Source: VAZQ01 sp963744275 (GTDB lineage: Bacteria > Pseudomonadota > Alphaproteobacteria > Rhizobiales > Xanthobacteraceae). From it: a stretch of DNA of 64,000 nucleotides. Below are positions 57,999-64,000 of this stretch, in pieces. Position 1 is the stretch's first letter, and each line of letters begins with the position of its first letter. Made by a program: the position numbers and the translations under genes. The stretch is taken from NCBI GenBank assembly GCA_963744275.1, contig CAVUSX010000015.1:344242-408241 (forward strand), read 5' to 3'. The notes below the pieces were generated by a model that made no database searches, was not told where the DNA came from, and saw nothing but the letters and a program-made list of their open reading frames with translations.

Positions 57999-59714
57999 AT
58001 GGGTTCGAAACATCTTCGGTCGCTCGCTCTCGTGGTTGGTGCCGGCACTGCGCTCATGGCAACGTCGGCGTTCGCGGCAGACGTGACGCCGGCGCGCCTG
58101 GTCGACGCCGACAAGGAACCGCAGAACTGGCTGATGAACCATCGCACCTACGATGGCCAGCGCTTCTCGCCGCTGGCGCGGATCGACAAAGGCAACGTGA
58201 AGGGACTGCGGCTCGCCTATTCGGTTGCGCTCGGAGGCCGGGCCGGCAACGAGTTCAATGAGGCGACGCCGCTGGCCGAGGACGGCTTTCTCTATACGGT
58301 CGATTCCTGGGGCGTCGTCTACAAGATCGACGCCCGCTCGGGCGATATGGGTCGGATCGTGTGGCGCATGGATCCCAAGGAGGAGAAGCAGGTTGCCAAT
58401 CGCGGCGTCGCGCTCTGGGGAAAATTCGTCATCTCGATCGCCAATTACCCGGCACGCATCATCGCGACCGACAAGGACAACGGCAAGGTGGTGTGGGAGA
58501 CGAATGCCGAGTTCGGCCAGCCCGAGGTGAGCCTGCGAGGCGCTCCGCTTGCGATCAAGGACAAGATCCTGTTCGGGGCGGCCGGCGGCTCGGGCGGCAT
58601 CCGCGATTGGCTCGCGGCGGTCGATGCGGCGACCGGCAAGGTGGTCTGGCGCAAGTTCACCGTTCCGGCGCCGGGCGAGCCGGGCAGCGAGACCTGGAAG
58701 GGCAATACCAATTCATGGGAAACCGGCGGCGGCGCGGTCTGGGTAACCGGCACCTACGACCCGGAGACCAACCAGACCATCTGGGGTACCGGCAACCCGG
58801 TGCCGGAATACGATCCGACCGCGCGGCCGGGCGACAACCTGTTCACCAACAGCGCGATCTCCTGGGATCCCGACAACGGGAATATGAACTGGTATTTCCA
58901 ATATACGCCCGGCGACATGTGGGACTTCGACGAGGTCGGCACCCATATCCTGATCGACGGCGAGATCGCGGGCCAGCCGCGCAAATTAATCACCCATTCG
59001 GCCCGCAACGGCTTCCTCTACACCATGGATCGGCACAACGGCCAGATCGTCGGCGCCAAGCCCTATATGGAGAACATCAACTGGACCAAGGGCATCGATC
59101 AGAAGACCGGCAAGCCGCTCGACTATGACCCGGGCAAGGACGTGCAGACCTATGCGGGCGTCGGCAACACGGTACCGGGCGCGCCACTCAAGAAGCTCTG
59201 CCCGACCCATCTCGGCGGCAACAATTTCTGGCCGTCGTCCTACAGTCCCAAGACCAAGCTGATCTACATTCCGGCGCTCGACGCCTGCGAGACCGTGGTG
59301 GACGATCACGCCCCGCGCATCAAGGGCAAGCGTTGGATCGCCGGTTCAGACAGCACGACCGAGCGTCTCGAAAGCAACCTGACCGCCGTCGATCCGTTGA
59401 CCGGCGAGATCAAGAAAAACGTGCATTTCCGCTACCCGAACGCCAGCGGCACGCTCGCGACGGCCGGCGGGCTCGTCTTCACCGCGCTGCTCGACGGCAC
59501 GGTGGCGGCGTTCGACGACACCACGCTCGAGCAATTGTGGAAGGTCAATGTCGGCACGGGCTTTTCGGCGCCGCCGATGACCTTCGAGGTCAACGGCAGG
59601 CAATATCTGGCGATCACCTCGGGACCGGGCGCGTCGGCCCAAAGCAGGCTCGTCAACACGCCCGAGCTCAAGGACCAGGGCAACGCCACCGTGCTGTACG
59701 TGTTCGGGTTATGA
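57999..59714 (+). CDS. PQQ-dependent dehydrogenase (quinoprotein) without the vicinal disulfide
   Basis: A 571-residue periplasmic quinoprotein. The start at 57999 follows CGGAGG and has a signal peptide ending TSAFAAD. It shows the eight-bladed propeller pattern of methanol/ethanol dehydrogenases: RIDKGNVKGLRLAYSVALGG, DAATGKVVWRKF, TIWGTGNPVPEYDP and YFQYTPGDMWDFDEVG. The WDPDNG acidic pair is a possible active-site or metal region. At the position where alcohol dehydrogenases have CCDVVNRG it reads EKQVANRG, so the typical CC disulfide is absent. The usual Glu metal ligand (AEFGVRG) also appears replaced by Ser (GGSGGIRDW). The substrate may therefore differ from simple alcohols. No cytochrome partner is adjacent. 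The frame is intact. Confidence 0.85.
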   Translation: MGSKHLRSLALVVGAGTALMATSAFAADVTPARLVDADKEPQNWLMNHRTYDGQRFSPLARIDKGNVKGLRLAYSVALGGRAGNEFNEATPLAEDGFLYTVDSWGVVYKIDARSGDMGRIVWRMDPKEEKQVANRGVALWGKFVISIANYPARIIATDKDNGKVVWETNAEFGQPEVSLRGAPLAIKDKILFGAAGGSGGIRDWLAAVDAATGKVVWRKFTVPAPGEPGSETWKGNTNSWETGGGAVWVTGTYDPETNQTIWGTGNPVPEYDPTARPGDNLFTNSAISWDPDNGNMNWYFQYTPGDMWDFDEVGTHILIDGEIAGQPRKLITHSARNGFLYTMDRHNGQIVGAKPYMENINWTKGIDQKTGKPLDYDPGKDVQTYAGVGNTVPGAPLKKLCPTHLGGNNFWPSSYSPKTKLIYIPALDACETVVDDHAPRIKGKRWIAGSDSTTERLESNLTAVDPLTGEIKKNVHFRYPNASGTLATAGGLVFTALLDGTVAAFDDTTLEQLWKVNVGTGFSAPPMTFEVNGRQYLAITSGPGASAQSRLVNTPELKDQGNATVLYVFGL

Positions 59715-59884
59715 AGAGGGGCTGGCGCAATTTTGACGCATGACGCCGAGCCGCTACTCGGCGTGGCGGGGATCGATTTCCGCCATGGCTTCGCGGCAGC
59801 GCGGCAACACGTCGGCAGTTGCGGGTAAACCGGACGGCCGGGAGAAGCTGTCGGCACCGCCCCTGTCCAGATCCGCCACGCCTT

Positions 59885-60818
59885 TCAGAAATCCGGCTTG
59901 TCCGCGGTCGGCACAGCGGAGTCCTTTTCGGCGAAGTATTCATGCCGGTTTTCCGCGCAGATCAGGTCCGTCCACTCACCAAAGGCGCGCCGATACGTAA
60001 TCATCGACGACCACGGCATGGTGAAGGCACCCGGATCGTCAACGGTGAATTGGAGCTGCAGCACCTTGCCCCGGTAATCGGGGTCGAAACCGTCCTGACG
60101 AACAGGAAAATTCTCTCTTGTCGTTGCGGGCGATGGCTTCTTTGGCCTCGTCGTACTCAATCAGCCGATAGCGTTCCACCACATGTAACGCCTCGGTGTG
60201 CGGCGTGCCGTACATATCGACCATGGCGAACGGCCCGAGCCTGATTCCCACTGTATCGATCACCAAGAGGTCGCCCTCGTAGTGGCCGACGGAATCTCCA
60301 TACCAGGACGGCGTCACCTGCGCGGGATGTGCCTGGTTCATGCGCACCCGGCGGACTTCATTGCCCTGTCGGTAGATCATGGTGATGTGGTCCGGGCCTT
60401 GAAACATCTGCATCAGGAAATCCCAGAAGACGTAGGGCACGCCACCGGGCCAGCACTGATTGCTCGGCGTGGGATAGCCCTTGCCAGCCAACGAGATTTC
60501 GCCGTATTTCTTCACCACCTCCGCGGCCCAGGGCTGCAGGATCGGATTGGTATAATCGCCGACCAGCTTCTGAAAGTTGGCCACCCCATTCGGCAAGCGC
60601 GACCTGTTCAGCACCGGGCCAGGACCAGATAACGGTATCTCAAAGCCGGTAAGAAAGGGGTGGGACCATATGCCGGAGAAATTCGGGATGGGCGGAGCGC
60701 TTTGCGTACCGCCATTCGCCGTCTCGACCACAGGTGCCAACGCCTGTCCCGAGGCGGGCGGCGCGGCCGTTGCCGTCAATGTCAGCAATAATAGGAATCC
60801 CGACCGCAGCGCCGTCAT
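59885..60818 (-). CDS. Exported hypothetical protein (one frameshift)
   Basis: About 310 residues after removal of one base near 60116, which joins AIARNDK to ENFPVRQDGFDPDYRGKV and the stop at 59885. The start at 60818 (MTALRSGFLLLLTLTATAA) gives a signal peptide ending ASGQA. The motifs PIPNFSGIWSHP and QCWPGGVPYVFWDFLMQMFQ occur in uncharacterised exported proteins of soil proteobacteria. It shows no catalytic signature that I recognise. It converges with the PQQ dehydrogenase gene and is divergent from the next gene. A role related to the surrounding exported enzymes is inferred from position only. Confidence 0.65.
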
Positions 60819-60954
60819 GCTTCCCGCTTTCTTGGTTCTCCCGGCAACTCCAGGGTAAGCTACACCCCGTGGGCGTGCGCTTAAAGGGGCGCGCGCCCGG
60901 CATTCGGGTCGCATGCTGGTGGTCTATGACCACCGCAATCCGTGGAGAGACGCG

Positions 60955-61509
60955 ATGAGAAGATTTGCATTCCCTTGCGCACTGCTGCTCGTCTCGGGTG
61001 CGGGCGCTGCTGCTCAGCCACAAGCGTCGTCCGGCTCACCTGCAGCTCCTCCGCTATGGCACTACTATTGCGGCTCGGACGCCAAGGAGAACTGGAACTT
61101 GAGCTGCAAAATCACGAAAAATACCATCCGAACGAACAGCTCTGATTCCGACCCCTGGGCTGACCCCTTTCGTGACGTTCAAACAATCACGGTATGCCTT
61201 GCATTCGACAATCGCGGAGGGCTGCATGAAGACACCGCGACGGTGCTTTACACCACCAAGGACGGCGACAACTCCACTCCACTGACGTTTTTTGATACGA
61301 TCAAATATTCTTCAAATATGACGACAGGCAAGTTCTCTTGGGTCGGAACGAGCTCACGACACAGCGTTTTCCAGTCCCCCAATTGGACGATGAGAGGTGA
61401 CCTGTCCGTCCCGGCACGAGGATCGTCTGCCTATAAGGAGGTCTTGGCGAATGGCAAGAAGACCATCGGGGAGATCGACGCGAGCTGCAGTCCCCTCGAC
61501 CAAGACTGA
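60955..61509 (+). CDS. Small exported hypothetical protein
   Basis: A 184-residue protein starting at 60955 (MRRFAFPCALLLVSGAGAAAQ) with a clear signal peptide. The mature part has two early Cys (YYCGSDAKENWNLSCKI) likely to form a disulfide, many Ser/Thr, and a late Cys (IDASCSPLDQD). Base composition is more AT-rich than its neighbours, especially around 61270-61320, which hints at different ancestry. No family was recognised. It is divergent from the preceding exported protein gene and is followed by the propeller gene after 261 bases. The frame is intact. Confidence 0.65.
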   Translation: MRRFAFPCALLLVSGAGAAAQPQASSGSPAAPPLWHYYCGSDAKENWNLSCKITKNTIRTNSSDSDPWADPFRDVQTITVCLAFDNRGGLHEDTATVLYTTKDGDNSTPLTFFDTIKYSSNMTTGKFSWVGTSSRHSVFQSPNWTMRGDLSVPARGSSAYKEVLANGKKTIGEIDASCSPLDQD

Positions 61510-61770
61510 AGTAACGGCTTGCACCGTCGGTTCCGCACAGGACTCCGACGACACCCTGGTCGGTCCCTGAAGGCGATCTTGGGCGCCATCGGATGCCCCA
61601 TGAGAGGAGGCTACCCGGCTTCCGGACGGCCCTCCCGATTGCTATCATGCCTGCCGCTGCCGGCCTCCCATTTCGCGATACCGTTTCAAATAATCAGATC
61701 GCGGTCGGCGCGACACGGGAGCAATCAACAATCCGGGGCCGCATCCACGGCTTCGCCAGGGAGAATGATC

Positions 61771-62892
61771 ATGTCCAAGCGCGTGCGGAGAATCTCAATT
61801 CTGGCCGCCGGTGCGGTCGCGGCGATCGGGGCCAGCGCCTATGCGGCCAGCCTCAACCGCGTCGCCATCATCGACATACCGGGCAACAAGCTCGAGCAAT
61901 TCGATATCGGCTATGTCGACGCGGAGGCCGGACGCTACTACGTCACCGACCGCTCGAATGCCGGGGTCGACATTTTCGACAGCCGCAACTTCACCTATGT
62001 GGGGCGGGTCGGCGGCTTCGTCGGCCTCAAGTTCAATGCCGACAAGAAGCCCGTGATCCCGCTCAGCGGCCCCAACGGCGTCGCCTTCGATCCCCAGAAG
62101 AAGCAGCTTTGGGCCGCCGACGGCGACAGCACCGTCAAGGTCATCGACGTCGCCGCCAATCCGCCCAAGATCGTCGCCACCATCGCCACCGGCGGCCAGA
62201 AGCGCGCCGATGAGCTCGGCATCGACACCAAGGACGGCTTGGTGCTGGTCGGCAACAATGCCGACCGGCCGTCCTACATAACCTTGATCTCGACCAAGCC
62301 CGACCATGCCATCATGGCGAAGATCGAGATGCCGGACGCCAGCGACGGCATCGACCAGCCGCTTTACGTGGAGGAGACCGGCATGTTCTACGCCTCGGTG
62401 CCGATCTGGAAGGAAGACAAGAAGCACGGCGGGCTCGCGGTGATCGATCCCAAGGCCCTGAAGATGGTGAAGCTGATCCCGATCGACGACTGCATGCCGT
62501 TCGGCCTTGCGCACGGCCCCGGCACCAAGGTGATCGTGGGTTGCGGCGCCGGCGCGAAGACCCGCACGCCCGAGCTTCCCATCCCCGCGACCGTGATCAT
62601 CGACGTGGCGACCGAGAAGGTGGTCAAGGTGATCCACGAGCTCGGCGGCCAGGACGAGGTCTGGTACAATCCGGGCGCCCACCAATACTACACCGCGTCG
62701 CGCGACTTCCCGACCGGCCCGGTTCTGGGCGTCATCAACGCCGACACCGACACCTTCGTGGAAAGCATCGCCACCGGCGAGAACGCCCATTCGGTCGCCG
62801 CCAACTCGAAGAACAACGCGATCTTCGTGCCGCTGACGGCCGGCAACACCGCCTGCCCCAACGGCTGCATCGGCGTCTACCAGATCAAGTAG
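61771..62892 (+). CDS. Exported YncE-like beta-propeller protein
   Basis: A 373-residue secreted propeller. The start at 61771 (MSKRVRRISILAAGAVAAIG) follows AGGGAGA and has a signal peptide ending AYAASL. Blade motifs recur: FDIGYVDAEAGRYYVTDRSN, GPNGVAFDPQKKQLWAADGD, ADELGIDTKDGLVLVGNNAD and QDEVWYNPGAHQYYTASRDF. Two late Cys (TACPNGCIGVYQIK) may form a disulfide. Such proteins bind ligands or act in quinoprotein-related metabolism; the activity is unknown. The Bug receptor gene follows 134 bases downstream on the same strand. The frame is intact. Confidence 0.8.
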   Translation: MSKRVRRISILAAGAVAAIGASAYAASLNRVAIIDIPGNKLEQFDIGYVDAEAGRYYVTDRSNAGVDIFDSRNFTYVGRVGGFVGLKFNADKKPVIPLSGPNGVAFDPQKKQLWAADGDSTVKVIDVAANPPKIVATIATGGQKRADELGIDTKDGLVLVGNNADRPSYITLISTKPDHAIMAKIEMPDASDGIDQPLYVEETGMFYASVPIWKEDKKHGGLAVIDPKALKMVKLIPIDDCMPFGLAHGPGTKVIVGCGAGAKTRTPELPIPATVIIDVATEKVVKVIHELGGQDEVWYNPGAHQYYTASRDFPTGPVLGVINADTDTFVESIATGENAHSVAANSKNNAIFVPLTAGNTACPNGCIGVYQIK

Positions 62893-63026
62893 GACGCTTG
62901 TTCCGGCCGCAGCGCAGCGCTTCTTCAGTGCTGCGCTGCGGACCCGGACCGTTCCACACACCGGCGTTCGTATCCGAAAAGGGGACCGTCGGAACGGGAA
63001 AACGCTGTTTGAGATGGAGGTACGCG

Positions 63027-63998
63027 ATGCCTCGGTGGATTACTCTCTTCGCCGCGTTCGTCTGGTTCCTGGCCGCAAGCGGAACGGCTCCCGCCCAGGA
63101 CGCCTTTCCGTCGCGGCCGGTGCACATCCTGGTGCCGTTCGCGCCCGGCGGCGCCGTCGACATCGTGGCCCGCACGCTGGGCGAGGAGCTCTCGAAGCGC
63201 TGGGGCCAGGCGGTGGTGGTCGAGAACCGCCCGGGCGCCGGCGGCGTGGTGGCATCGGAGGCCGCCGCCAAGGCGGCGCCCGACGGCTACACCCTCATCA
63301 TCGTGGCGACCGGCCATGCGCTCAATCCGCACCTCTTTGCCAAGCTGCCCTATGACACCTTCGCCGATTTCACACCCCTTTCGCTGATCGGCACCTCGCC
63401 CAACATGCTGCTGGTGCGCGCGGACTCGCCGTTCAAGACGCTGGCCGACCTGATCGCGGCCGCACGCGCGCGGCCCGGGCAGATTTCCTATGGCCATGCC
63501 GGCAACGGCACCTCTCCGCACCTGGCGGGCGAGCTGTTGAAATACATGGCCAAGATCGACATCACGCCCATACCCTACAAGGGCGGCGCGCCGGCGCTGG
63601 CCGACCTGATCGGCGGCCACATCCCGATGACCTTCAACAATATTCCCAAATCGATCGCGCAGATCATGGCCGGCACGGTGCGGCCGCTCGGGGTGACGAC
63701 CGCGATGCGCTCGCCGGTCCTGCCCGACGTGCCGGCGATCGCGGAATCCGGACTTCCCGGATTCGACACCGGGGTGTGGTGGGGCCTGCTCGGCCCCGGC
63801 GGGCTGCCGACCGAGCTCAAGACCAAGCTCGCCCGGGATTGCATCGACGCGGTCAAGACCCCGACCATGACGGCGCGCCTGCTCGCGCTCGGCGCCACCC
63901 CGATCGGCGGCTCACCCGCGGACTTCACCGCCCTGATCCGCGCCGACTACGACAAATGGGGACCGATCATCAAGGCGGCGGGCATCCGCGCGGAATGA
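63027..63998 (+). CDS. Bug-family periplasmic substrate-binding protein (TctC-like)
   Basis: A 323-residue Bug/TctC receptor. The start at 63027 (MPRWITLFAAFVWFLAASG) follows GGAGG; the signal peptide ends TAPAQDA. Family marks are FPSRPVHILVPFAPGGAVDI, ENRPGAGGVVASEAAAKAAP, DGYTLIIVATGHALNP and PYKGGAPALADLIGGHIPM. It is the fifth Bug or Bug-like receptor in the window and again lacks TctA/TctB genes nearby, although the window ends shortly after its stop. It probably takes up a carboxylate produced by the neighbouring exported enzymes, which is inference. The frame is intact. Confidence 0.9.
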   Translation: MPRWITLFAAFVWFLAASGTAPAQDAFPSRPVHILVPFAPGGAVDIVARTLGEELSKRWGQAVVVENRPGAGGVVASEAAAKAAPDGYTLIIVATGHALNPHLFAKLPYDTFADFTPLSLIGTSPNMLLVRADSPFKTLADLIAAARARPGQISYGHAGNGTSPHLAGELLKYMAKIDITPIPYKGGAPALADLIGGHIPMTFNNIPKSIAQIMAGTVRPLGVTTAMRSPVLPDVPAIAESGLPGFDTGVWWGLLGPGGLPTELKTKLARDCIDAVKTPTMTARLLALGATPIGGSPADFTALIRADYDKWGPIIKAAGIRAE

Positions 63999-64000
63999 CG

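Overview
The window looks like chromosomal DNA from a high-GC alphaproteobacterium of the Hyphomicrobiales (Bradyrhizobium / Rhodoplanes / Pseudolabrys neighbourhood). The evidence is a DUF2336 protein, many Bug-type periplasmic receptors, a KirBac channel, SorAB-type sulfite dehydrogenase, DUF1194 and HupE/UreJ proteins, and palindromic intergenic repeats of the kind common in that group. No rRNA, tRNA, CRISPR array, transposase or phage gene was recognised. The assignment rests on protein resemblance read by eye.

Layout. 1-2.6 kb: signalling proteins (DUF2336, HD-GYP) and the start of another gene. 2.9-9.2 kb: a tight seven-gene minus-strand run (Bug receptor, small protein, isocitrate-lyase/PEP-mutase family enzyme, NHL propeller, exported carboxymuconolactone-decarboxylase-like protein, second Bug receptor, FAD monooxygenase) that reads as a catabolic operon for an unknown, possibly aromatic, acid. 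9.3-18.3 kb: single enzymes, an ABC-type binding protein divergent from a CGNR zinc-finger regulator, a KirBac potassium channel, a CheY-like receiver, a VOC dioxygenase and a lactonase-like propeller. 18.7-26.8 kb: a polytopic membrane protein, a HAD phosphatase, a two-gene ABC exporter, a purC-purE fusion of animal PAICS type and a GMC oxidoreductase. 27.0-31.1 kb: an overlapping operon of DUF1194, a peptidyl-prolyl isomerase and three HupE/UreJ-like membrane proteins. 31.3-43.6 kb: outer-membrane protein, binding proteins, c-type cytochromes, a second exported CMD-like protein, SorAB, and an enolase-superfamily enzyme with its own Bug receptor. 43.8-54 kb: housekeeping envelope genes (uppP, lepB, ctpA, a TolA-like protein) mixed with an EamA transporter, a phosphoesterase, a deaminase, a methyltransferase and a GST. 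54.4-64 kb: mainly exported enzymes on the plus strand (alpha/beta hydrolase, metallo-beta-lactamase fold, PQQ dehydrogenase, propeller, Bug receptor).

Two features run through the whole window. First, about twenty genes, including uppP, ctpA and the purC-purE fusion, are broken by single-base shifts, and most are restored by removing one base. This looks like uncorrected sequence error rather than gene decay, so products are described here as the repaired proteins. Second, most intergenic gaps carry hairpin repeats with GTAGG...CCTAC ends or CCCGGGC-type stems; two families occur twice.

The gene content is dominated by periplasmic capture and oxidation of organic acids: five Bug or Bug-like receptors, one TAXI and one ABC-type receptor, none with its membrane partners nearby, alongside many exported propeller, quinoprotein, heme and hydrolase enzymes.
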